A stretch of 64,000 bases of DNA from Arcobacter sp. FWKO B (GTDB taxonomy: Bacteria; Campylobacterota; Campylobacteria; Campylobacterales; Arcobacteraceae), in assembly GCF_014844135.1 (NCBI RefSeq), contig NZ_CP041403.1, positions 806,001-870,000 of the forward strand. Reading direction: 5' to 3'. Below are positions 9,305 through 15,744 of this stretch, one piece after another. Position numbers and translations under genes: made by a program. Within the stretch, counting starts at the first letter, position 1. Every line of letters begins with the position of its first letter. The notes beneath the pieces are model-generated. The model was not told the DNA's origin. It ran no database searches and saw nothing but the letters and a program-made list of their open reading frames with translations.

Positions 9305-10624
9305 CTACTTATTCAAACTATTGAAGTTTTGTTGTAGTTTTTTGAGCATATTTGCTGTATTTGCCAAATCTTGAAGAGATTGAATAGCTATATCTTCACT
9401 TGTATCAAGTGCTTTTTTGATATTTTTATCTTCTATATTTTCAAAATCTACTTCAGTTTGGGAAATATTTGCAAGTTTTTCTATTGCTTTTTTTGAATCT
9501 TCTAAAGCTTTATTTGCTTCAGCAATGATATCATTTATATTGTTTGCAAATGTATCAATATGTTTTGACGCAACACTTAATTCATCTGTTGGTTCATCTT
9601 CAGCAAACATTACAGGCTGATTTGGAGTTGTAATATTTGAAATATCTTTTGAATGTGATAAAAATTTATGAAATAATCTTTGAATATCATTAACAAGAAC
9701 AAAAGAGTATATTATAAATATTATTGCTAATATAGTAGCAATGTATTGAAAGTTTTGTAAAAAGTTTCTTTGTGCTTTTGAATAGTTTGAATATGAAGTT
9801 ACAATTTCATCCATACTATCTAATAACATTACATTTTTTAACGCTATTTTATCCAAGATTTTATCTAGTGCTAATTCATTATCTACAAATTGGTATGAAT
9901 CTTTTTTAAACTCCTCAAATAATGCTGAAATATCATTTACTATATCATATAACTCTACATTTGACTTTATAGTGCTATCTTGTGAAAATACCAGTAAAGT
10001 TTTTTCATAATTATCCATTGCTTCATAAAAACTTTTAAAATCAAAACTACTTCTATTTGAGATAAAACTACTTATGTGAAATGCCATTTTTTGTGTAAGC
10101 ATTCTTTGCTTACCACTTCTATCTATATATGAACCATCAAGATTTAAAGTAATCATTTTTCTAACTAACATATCCGATTTTTCTAATAACTCTTGATTTT
10201 TGTATATCAAATTTTCTTTATTTTTAGTGTAAAACTCTTTTTTCTCTCTGTAAATTTTGATATCTTCCATAAAATCTAACCAATTTTTTTGGATTAACAA
10301 CAAACTTGACTCAATATCCTCACTTGGAGGTGCATAAATCCCTTTTTTTTCATTACCTTTTATTAAGTCATTTAAAGAAGTTTCAAACTCATGTATTGCA
10401 TTTTCCAAATCCTTTGATGATGCTAAAAAAAACTTATCACACAAGAAAATATCTTTTGCTATTTTTTGTGTTAGCATTCTTTGTTTCCCAGCTATATTTA
10501 TCACATTTGAATCTTTTTGTGTTTTGTGGTTTAAATATATTGTAACTGCACCAACTACTATAATAATAACTGATAATACAGAGATTATAAATTTTATTTT
10601 TGATGTAATTTTAACCATTTTCAT
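9305..10624 (-). CDS. Membrane sensor with two PilJ/NIT-type modules and no output domain
   Basis: 439 residues. A membrane helix (about 10-30) is followed by a periplasmic region with two copies of GKQRMLTQK (residues 46-54 and 171-179), the signature of PilJ/NarX-type sensing bundles whose P-box binds nitrate or nitrite in NarX. A second helix lies near 298-318. The cytoplasmic tail of about 120 residues is helical and coiled-coil-like, but lacks a histidine kinase, a methyl-accepting hairpin or a cyclase. It lies 11 bp after the Crp/Fnr gene and next to nap, so nitrate or nitrite sensing is a fair inference. It may signal through a partner, perhaps the regulator itself. Confidence 0.72.
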   Translation of the reverse strand: MKMVKITSKIKFIISVLSVIIIVVGAVTIYLNHKTQKDSNVINIAGKQRMLTQKIAKDIFLCDKFFLASSKDLENAIHEFETSLNDLIKGNEKKGIYAPPSEDIESSLLLIQKNWLDFMEDIKIYREKKEFYTKNKENLIYKNQELLEKSDMLVRKMITLNLDGSYIDRSGKQRMLTQKMAFHISSFISNRSSFDFKSFYEAMDNYEKTLLVFSQDSTIKSNVELYDIVNDISALFEEFKKDSYQFVDNELALDKILDKIALKNVMLLDSMDEIVTSYSNYSKAQRNFLQNFQYIATILAIIFIIYSFVLVNDIQRLFHKFLSHSKDISNITTPNQPVMFAEDEPTDELSVASKHIDTFANNINDIIAEANKALEDSKKAIEKLANISQTEVDFENIEDKNIKKALDTSEDIAIQSLQDLANTANMLKKLQQNFNSLNK

Positions 10625-10635
10625 TCTTTTTTACC

Positions 10636-11289
10636 TTATTCATAGCAAGATTTCAACCCATCTAAATCTACTATTTTAATATTTTGTCCATCATTTTGTA
10701 TATAATTGTTTCTAAAAAGTTTGTTAAGTATCCTAGAGAGAGTTTCAGGCTGAATATTTAACATATATGCTATTTCACCTTTTTTTAGGCTATTAAAGCT
10801 TTCTAAGTCATGTGCTAGCATAAATGCAACTTTTGCAGTACCATCAAAAACTATTTCACGATTTATTATACACTGTAACATCTTAGTTTTTTTTGCAAAT
10901 TCTTTAATAAGATTTAATAAAAACTTATTATTAGTAGAAAAAATGTCTTTAAATGTAGAATAATCAAATACTAATACTTCACTATCTTTTGTAAATTCTG
11001 CATTTGCAAAACAACCTATATTACCATCTAAATCTGTTATTTCAGATATTAAGCTACCTTTGTTGATATTATACATAAAAATTTCATTATCAAGTCTATC
11101 AACTTTGTATATCTTCAAACTTCCACTTGCAAGGTAATATATACTATCTTGCTTATCTTTTTCATAATATAAAATATTGCCTGTATAAAACTTTTTTAAT
11201 GTAGTGACTTGAGCAAGTAGATCAATCTCTTCAGTACTTAAATCAAAAAATAGCTGATGATTTTCAAAATATTCACTTGAAATAGCCAA
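10636..11289 (-). CDS. Crp/Fnr-family transcription regulator (nitrosative/anaerobic type)
   Basis: 217 residues from TTG 11289, chosen because GGAGGG lies 7 bases before it; a GTG at 11304 overlaps that site. A cyclic-nucleotide-type beta roll (about 20-115) and a dimer helix are followed by a winged helix with IAYMLNIQPETLSRILNKL. Glu, Ser and Arg of ETLSR match Fnr residues that read TTGAT sites. The N-terminal iron-sulfur cysteines of true Fnr are absent, so a haem- or NO-sensing NssR/Dnr-like mode is more likely. A matching box at 11350 suggests autoregulation. It precedes the PilJ-type sensor in one operon. Confidence 0.85.
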   Translation of the reverse strand: MAISSEYFENHQLFFDLSTEEIDLLAQVTTLKKFYTGNILYYEKDKQDSIYYLASGSLKIYKVDRLDNEIFMYNINKGSLISEITDLDGNIGCFANAEFTKDSEVLVFDYSTFKDIFSTNNKFLLNLIKEFAKKTKMLQCIINREIVFDGTAKVAFMLAHDLESFNSLKKGEIAYMLNIQPETLSRILNKLFRNNYIQNDGQNIKIVDLDGLKSCYE

Positions 11290-11349
11290 AATAATACCCT
11301 CCACCTTAAAACATACATGTTAAGTTAGCACGATAAGTACGAAAAATCC

Positions 11350-11363
11350 TTGACCTAGATCAA
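11350..11363 (-). promoter_or_regulatory. Fnr-type box of the Crp/Fnr regulator gene
   Basis: TTGACCTAGATCAA. A centre at -41.5 gives a start near 11315 with TAACTT at 11327-11322 as -10, about 26 bp before the TTG start. It lies between the RNA element at 11408 and the gene. Confidence 0.65.
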
Positions 11364-11407
11364 AAAGTAACATAAAACAAGTTAAAAGGAGATTAAAATA
11401 GAGGTAA

Positions 11408-11500
11408 ACTGACAACTTAACAAATCATTTTTCTAGTACAAGGGAGGTGTTGTTGACTTATTGATAAGATGATTATATTTGTAGCGTTAAGCTATCAGTC
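11408..11500 (-). ncRNA. Candidate structured RNA A with anti-Shine-Dalgarno-like loop
   Basis: Read on the minus strand, 11499-11486 pairs with 11421-11408 (12 of 14 pairs) and 11474-11469 pairs with 11428-11423 (AAUCAU/AUGAUU), enclosing a small UUAUCAAUAA hairpin and a core AGUCAACAACACCUCC followed by CUUGUACUA. The same core and architecture occur at 23225-23336. An Fnr-type box centred at 11541.5 places transcription start at 11500, exactly at the base of the stem, with TATTCT at 11512-11507 as -10. It could be a free small RNA of about 95-110 nt or the 5' leader of the regulator gene. No strong U-tract follows, so the 3' end is uncertain. Confidence 0.6.
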
Positions 11501-11534
11501 TGTGAAAGAATATCAAATAAAAAAAAACTTTTCC

Positions 11535-11548
11535 TTGACACAAATCAA
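11535..11548 (-). promoter_or_regulatory. Fnr-type box driving RNA element A
   Basis: TTGACACAAATCAA. On the minus strand its centre is 41.5 bp from the start of the RNA A closing stem. It may also affect the divergent ygbA promoter, whose own box lies 38 bp away. Confidence 0.62.
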
Positions 11549-11572
11549 AAAAATGAGTTTTTTAAATTTTAT

Positions 11573-11586
11573 TTGACTAATATCAA
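11573..11586 (+). promoter_or_regulatory. Fnr-type box upstream of the YgbA_NO gene
   Basis: TTGACTAATATCAA. A centre at -41.5 on the plus strand gives a start near 11621 and puts TAGAAT (11609-11614, five of six matches to TATAAT) in the -10 position. Confidence 0.7.
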
Positions 11587-11654
11587 TGCAACTATCAATT
11601 TAATATATTAGAATTACTCAAATATAAAGATATTTTTAAATGAGGAGATTAGTT

Positions 11655-11996
11655 ATGACTGTAGAAAAATTCCATACAGAGGTAATGACTTTAAAAAGAT
11701 TTTTTGAAACTTATTGCACTAGTAAGCATCATAATAGCTCAAGCCACTATATACTAGTAGAGTATAAAGGACAAAAATTTAAATATGACTTTAATCTTTG
11801 TGATGACTCCTTTGAGCTTATAACATACGCTATAGAGAAGCTTTTAGAGTGTCCTCATGAAATAAAACCAAGATGTAGAAGCTGCCCATCTCCTTGCTAT
11901 GAAAAATCAAAATATAAAGATGTTGCTAAGATAATGAAATATAGTGGTATTAAACTAGGGCTTTCTAGAATCAAAAAAATTTTTGTTGATATTTAA
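11655..11996 (+). CDS. YgbA_NO family protein (nitrous oxide-stimulated promoter family)
   Basis: 113 residues from ATG 11655, preferred over ATG 11640 because AGGAG lies 7 bases before it. The C-terminal half has the family pattern ECPHEIKPRCRSCPSPCYE followed by AKIMKYSGIKL, matching E. coli YgbA, which is induced by nitric oxide through NsrR. The three clustered cysteines suggest metal or iron-sulfur binding. The biochemical role is unknown. It is preceded by an Fnr-type box, which fits expression under nitrosative or anaerobic conditions. Confidence 0.8.
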   Translation: MTVEKFHTEVMTLKRFFETYCTSKHHNSSSHYILVEYKGQKFKYDFNLCDDSFELITYAIEKLLECPHEIKPRCRSCPSPCYEKSKYKDVAKIMKYSGIKLGLSRIKKIFVDI

Positions 11997-12054
11997 CTTC
12001 TAACCTTATCATAATTTTTTAAATAGTAAAATAGTCTAAATAGGAGAGTGTATT

Positions 12055-12396
12055 ATGAAAAATATTTTATTAATATTGTTTTTATACTTAAATCTTTATA
12101 GTTCAGAATTCTCAAAAACACTGTTTGAGGGCAATTGTCTAGCTTGTCACAATATTAAAACTGAGCTATCTGCACCATCTGTGATAGAATTTAAAAGTGC
12201 ATATATGGATTTATTTCCTAAAAAAACTGACTTTATCGACTTTATGTCAATGTGGGTATATGAACCAGATGAACATACAGCTTTTATGCCTGATGCCATA
12301 AGAAGGTATGGACTTATGCCTGAACTTGGCTATGATTTGGAAATGTTAAGAGATATAGCTGAATATATCTATGATACTGACTTTAGCAATCAATAG
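12055..12396 (+). CDS. Periplasmic monohaem cytochrome c
   Basis: 113 residues with a signal peptide (MKNILLILFLYLNLYSSE) and one haem site, CLACH, at about residue 30. Met residues in FMPDAIRRYGLMP are candidates for the distal haem ligand. AGGAG stands before the start. It lies 58 bp after ygbA on the same strand and may be transcribed with it. Likely a small electron carrier; its partner is unknown. Confidence 0.8.
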   Translation: MKNILLILFLYLNLYSSEFSKTLFEGNCLACHNIKTELSAPSVIEFKSAYMDLFPKKTDFIDFMSMWVYEPDEHTAFMPDAIRRYGLMPELGYDLEMLRDIAEYIYDTDFSNQ

Positions 12397-12428
12397 CTAA
12401 AATAAATTGGTGAAGTTTTTTACTCTTT

Positions 12429-12442
12429 TTGATATAAATCAA
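12429..12442 (+). promoter_or_regulatory. Fnr-type promoter of the MOSC gene
   Basis: TTGATATAAATCAA with a perfect TATAAT at 12465-12470, exactly where a -41.5 site would put it. Start near 12477, 21 bp before the ATG. Confidence 0.8.
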
Positions 12443-12497
12443 AGATATTTATAAAACTTTTGCTTATAATAAAAAATCTTTTTTATTAGGTTATATT

Positions 12498-13187
12498 ATG
12501 GATGCAAAAGTAGTTTCTCTTCAAGTTGGTAAAGTCAAAAATTATGGTTCTAAAGAAAGTAAAGATTTTATCTCAAAATATTGGGAAAGTGGTTCTTTTA
12601 AAGAACCAACACAAGATGATATATGGGCTAGTAAATTGGGATTGTTGGGTGATGAAGTAGCTGATAAAATTCATCATGGTGGCGTAGACAAAGCAATATT
12701 TGCAAATAGTTACGAAAACTATCCTACTTGGGCTAAGTTTTTAGGAGAAGAGTCACTCCCTTTTGGAGCTCTTGCTGAAAATCTTACAATCTCTTATTTA
12801 CATGAAAGTAGCGTATGTATAGGTGATATTCACAAAATAGGCTCAGCAATACTACAAGTATCACAGCCAAGAAAACCTTGCTGGAAAATCTCTCGTAAAT
12901 GGAAAAATCAAGATTTCACAAATGAAATTTATATTAGTGGACTAACTGGATGGTATTATAGAGTTTTAGAAGAAGGTGCCATATCAGCTAATAATGAAGT
13001 ATGCGTACTTGAACAAGATCCACAAAGAATATCTATTTTAACATCAAATATCGCATATACAAATCCAATAAAATACCAAGAAATACTAGAAAATATCCTA
13101 AAGATAAAATCTTTGGCTCTTTCTTATGAAGCAAGTATCCATAAAAGGCTCAATGGAAGTGCTAATCTTGATTATATGAAACTTTAA
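12498..13187 (+). CDS. MOSC-domain protein, YiiM-like
   Basis: 229 residues with the MOSC core: GLLGDEVADKIHHGGVDKAIF, LAENLTISYL, and the conserved cysteine motif SQPRKPCWKIS. MOSC proteins of the YiiM group use molybdenum cofactor to reduce N-hydroxylated bases and related compounds; the closing helical domain here fits YiiM. Such a reductase would help against hydroxylamine-type products of nitrogen metabolism. An Fnr-type promoter with perfect -10 lies upstream, consistent with the nitrosative theme of the neighbours. It converges with the helicase gene. Confidence 0.82.
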   Translation: MDAKVVSLQVGKVKNYGSKESKDFISKYWESGSFKEPTQDDIWASKLGLLGDEVADKIHHGGVDKAIFANSYENYPTWAKFLGEESLPFGALAENLTISYLHESSVCIGDIHKIGSAILQVSQPRKPCWKISRKWKNQDFTNEIYISGLTGWYYRVLEEGAISANNEVCVLEQDPQRISILTSNIAYTNPIKYQEILENILKIKSLALSYEASIHKRLNGSANLDYMKL

Positions 13188-13202
13188 AAATCTTATGGGT
13201 GC

Positions 13203-14435
13203 TTATTTTAAAGCACTCTCTCTTAGCTTATCTTTCTTGCTTTTTCTTTTCCCTTTGACTGGGGCTTTCCCTTTTTCTTTGGCTAGGGGAGTGCCTACTA
13301 GCTCAAACCCCTCTATTTGTTTTGGTTCTATATCTAGTTTGCACTGTTTTTTTATAGTCTTGAAATGCTCCGTATCTTCAAGTGTGACAAAAGACAAAGC
13401 AAATCCACTTTTACCTGCCCTTGCTGTCCGCCCTATTCTATGGATATAATCACTTGAACTTCTAGGCAAATCATAATTTACCACACAATCAATCCCATCT
13501 ATATCAAGTCCCCTTGCAGCTATGTCTGTAGCAAATAAGATTTTGATTTTCTTAGCTTTAAACTCATCTAGTGTAAAGTTTCTATCCTCTTGTGTCAAAT
13601 CACCATGAAAAGACTCCGCACTAAAGCCATATTTACGAAACTTCGCAGCGATATTATCCGTAGCTCTTTTGTTTGCCATAAATACCAAGACTTGCCCCCA
13701 TGAAGGGTTATTTGAGAGAAGATGACGCAGAAGTGGTCCACGATTTTCACTATTTACCGATATTGCTTCTTGTGTCACCGTATCAACAGTCGGCACATCT
13801 TCATCTATAGTGACTTCTAGTGCATTTGTAGTGATTTTTAATGCAATATCTAATATTTTTTGGGGATAAGTTGCTGAAAAAAGTAGGTTTTGTCTTTTTG
13901 GTGGAAGTTGTAAGAGTATAGAATCTAGCTCTTCACTAAATCCAAGATTGAGCATCTTATCAGCCTCATCAAGTACAAAAAACTCAATGTGAGCCAGATT
14001 TAACTGCCCCTTATCTAGTATATCAACCAACCGCCCAGAAGTAGCCACTAATATATCACACCCTCTTTGGATAGCATAAAGCTGCTCACTTATCCCCTCT
14101 CCTCCTATGATGCTCACCACTTTTGGCTTTTTGGTAAGCTCACCACCAAACATCTCAAAAGCCTTTGCCACTTGGATAGTCAAGTCCCTTGTAGGAGTTA
14201 GTACAAGAGCTCTTACCTTGGATTTCCCTTCATAACTTTTTCTTGAATAAAGCTCCAAAATAGGCAAAATAAAACTAGCACTTTTACCACTTCCAGTTTT
14301 TGCCCTTGCCAAAATATCATTTTTTTCCAAAACCAAAGGGATAACTTTGGTTTGTATGGGAGTAGGCGTAGAAAAGCCGATATTTGCCAAAGTTTGTTGA
14401 AGTTGTGAGCAAAGATTGAAAGAAGAAAAAGACAT
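13203..14435 (-). CDS. DEAD-box ATP-dependent RNA helicase
   Basis: 410 residues with the full motif set: Q motif (FSTPTPIQTKVIP), ARAKTGSGKSASF (motif I), LTPTRDL (Ia), VLDEADKM (II), LFSATYP (III), LFATDIAARGLDIDGID (V) and HRIGRTARAG (VI). It ends in a short basic tail rich in Lys. It resembles RhlE/DeaD-type enzymes that unwind RNA in ribosome assembly or mRNA decay, especially in the cold. It marks the left border of the accessory island. Confidence 0.92.
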   Translation of the reverse strand: MSFSSFNLCSQLQQTLANIGFSTPTPIQTKVIPLVLEKNDILARAKTGSGKSASFILPILELYSRKSYEGKSKVRALVLTPTRDLTIQVAKAFEMFGGELTKKPKVVSIIGGEGISEQLYAIQRGCDILVATSGRLVDILDKGQLNLAHIEFFVLDEADKMLNLGFSEELDSILLQLPPKRQNLLFSATYPQKILDIALKITTNALEVTIDEDVPTVDTVTQEAISVNSENRGPLLRHLLSNNPSWGQVLVFMANKRATDNIAAKFRKYGFSAESFHGDLTQEDRNFTLDEFKAKKIKILFATDIAARGLDIDGIDCVVNYDLPRSSSDYIHRIGRTARAGKSGFALSFVTLEDTEHFKTIKKQCKLDIEPKQIEGFELVGTPLAKEKGKAPVKGKRKSKKDKLRESALK

Positions 14436-14566
14436 ATTTGAAAATCCTAGTGTTTTAATTTATAAGATATTTTACGCTGTTTTGACTTAAAATCATCATA
14501 TTAGGGGAATAGTCATATAAATATAAGCTTTTTATAGGTATGACAAATTCTTTGTTTTATTCAAGG

Positions 14567-14599
14567 ATATATAAAGAAAATAGTCAATTTTTTACATAT
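14567..14599. repeat. 33-bp palindromic repeat, copy 1
   Basis: ATATATAAA-N15-TTTACATAT. First of four equal-length copies ahead of the KilA-N gene; it starts exactly 41 bp before copy 2. Confidence 0.75.
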
Positions 14600-14607
14600 G
14601 GTGCTTG

Positions 14608-14640
14608 ATATGTAAAAAAAACAGCAAAATCTTTACATAT
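14608..14640. repeat. 33-bp palindromic repeat, copy 2 (best match)
   Basis: ATATGTAAA-N15-TTTACATAT with perfect 9-bp arms. The spacer reads AAAAACAGCAAAATC, nearly the same as in copy 3. Confidence 0.78.
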
Positions 14641-14742
14641 AAAATCAAGCTATAGATGATATATTTATTTATGTTTTTTTCGATACAATAAGCAAGTAAA
14701 AAATTATTATATAATTTAAAGTGAAAAGATGAATTTGAAAAA

Positions 14743-14761
14743 GTGCCACTATCGGTGGCAC
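14743..14761. promoter_or_regulatory. GTGCCAC-TATCG-GTGGCAC hairpin
   Basis: A perfect 7-bp G+C-rich stem with a 5-base loop between the two pairs of 33-bp repeats. It has no T-run, so it could be an mRNA leader structure or an operator rather than a terminator. It stands out in a very A+T-rich region. Confidence 0.5.
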
Positions 14762-14787
14762 AATTAGAAAATATAAAATATTCGAGG

Positions 14788-14820
14788 ATATGTAAAGAAA
14801 ATGGCAAAATCTTTACATGT
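14788..14820. repeat. 33-bp palindromic repeat, copy 3
   Basis: ATATGTAAA-N15-TTTACATGT, 8 of 9 arm bases paired. It starts exactly 41 bp before copy 4. Confidence 0.76.
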
Positions 14821-14828
14821 AGTGGCTA

Positions 14829-14861
14829 TTATGTTAAAAAAAGTGAAAAATTTTGACATAT
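14829..14861. repeat. 33-bp palindromic repeat, copy 4
   Basis: TTATGTTAA-N15-TTGACATAT, the most degenerate upstream copy but of the same 33-bp length. It lies 62 bp before the KilA-N start and could overlap promoter elements. Confidence 0.65.
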
Positions 14862-14893
14862 TGGATTATAAAAATAGGGAGGGGATTTTATAG

Positions 14894-14923
14894 ATGACTA
14901 AAAGTATTGAAAGAGCAAACTGA
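14894..14923 (+). other. Nine-codon upstream ORF overlapping the KilA-N start
   Basis: ATG at 14894 is preceded by a strong GGGAGGGG ribosome site and encodes MTKSIERAN; its TGA shares bases with the KilA-N ATG (TGATG). The KilA-N gene itself has only a weak ribosome site, so translation may depend on reinitiation after this leader. Confidence 0.5.
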
Positions 14924-15744
14924 TGGCAAAAATAAGTGTACTTTCAAGTGAAATAACAACACTCAAATTTAATGAAAATGATTATATATCTATTACTGAT
15001 ATTGCAAAATATAAAGACTCAATAGATGCAAATGACATCATAAGAAATTGGCTTCGTAATCGAAATACAATAGAGTTTTTAGGTATTTGGGAGCAGTTAA
15101 ATAATTCAGATTTTAAACCCGTCGAATTCGAGGGGTTTAAAAAAGAAGCTGGACTTAATAGTTTTACTATGAGTCCTACAAAATGGATAAACAGTACAAA
15201 TGCAATAGGAATTATTGCAAAATCAGGCAGATACGGTGGAACTTATGCTCATAAAGATATAGCTTTTGAATTTGCATCTTGGGTATCTGTAGAGTTTAAA
15301 CTCTATCTTATCAAAGAGTTTCAAAGACTCAAAGATGAAGAGCTAAAACAATTTGGTTGGGATATAAGAAGAAATCTCACAAAACTAAACTACAAAATCC
15401 ACACCGACGCCATTAAAGAAAATCTTATCCCAAAAGAACTTACTCCTCAACAAATAAATTTTGTTTATGCCAATGAAGCAGATATACTCAATGTAGCATT
15501 ATTTGGTATGACAGCCAAAGAGTGGAGAGACCAAAACAAAGACAAAAATGGAAATATTCGTGATGAAGCAGATGTGAATCAGCTCATATGTCTAGCAAAT
15601 ATGGAGTCTTTAAATGCCCATCTAATAAATGAAGGCTTTTCAAAAAGCCAAAGAGTTGAGAAGCTTAATAAAATTGCTATTAGTCAAATGAAAATTTTGA
15701 GTGGTGGGGATGTTAAAGAGTTGGAAATAAAGGGAACATTATAA
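14923..15744 (+). CDS. KilA-N domain DNA-binding protein
   Basis: 273 residues. The N-terminal 115 or so form a KilA-N domain: YISITDIAKYKD, NDIIRNWLRNRNTIEFLGIWE, then SPTKWINSTNAIGIIAKSGRYGGTYAHKDIAFEFASW and VEFKLYLIKEFQRLKDEE. KilA-N domains bind DNA and occur in phage, mobile-element and defence genes. The C-terminal half is helical and unrecognised. The stop codon is directly followed by the ATG of the STAND gene, so the two are coupled. It may be the regulator that binds the 33-bp palindromes upstream, or a DNA-binding partner of the effector; both are inference. Confidence 0.85.
   Translation: MAKISVLSSEITTLKFNENDYISITDIAKYKDSIDANDIIRNWLRNRNTIEFLGIWEQLNNSDFKPVEFEGFKKEAGLNSFTMSPTKWINSTNAIGIIAKSGRYGGTYAHKDIAFEFASWVSVEFKLYLIKEFQRLKDEELKQFGWDIRRNLTKLNYKIHTDAIKENLIPKELTPQQINFVYANEADILNVALFGMTAKEWRDQNKDKNGNIRDEADVNQLICLANMESLNAHLINEGFSKSQRVEKLNKIAISQMKILSGGDVKELEIKGTL

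Noticed and set aside
14592-14807. 71-codon minus-strand frame as a gene
   Set aside because: It runs through the palindromic repeats, has no ribosome site and an unnatural composition.
14567-14861. CRISPR-like array
   Set aside because: Repeats are about 33 bp, but the gaps are 8, 147 and 8 bp, not uniform spacers, and no cas genes are present.
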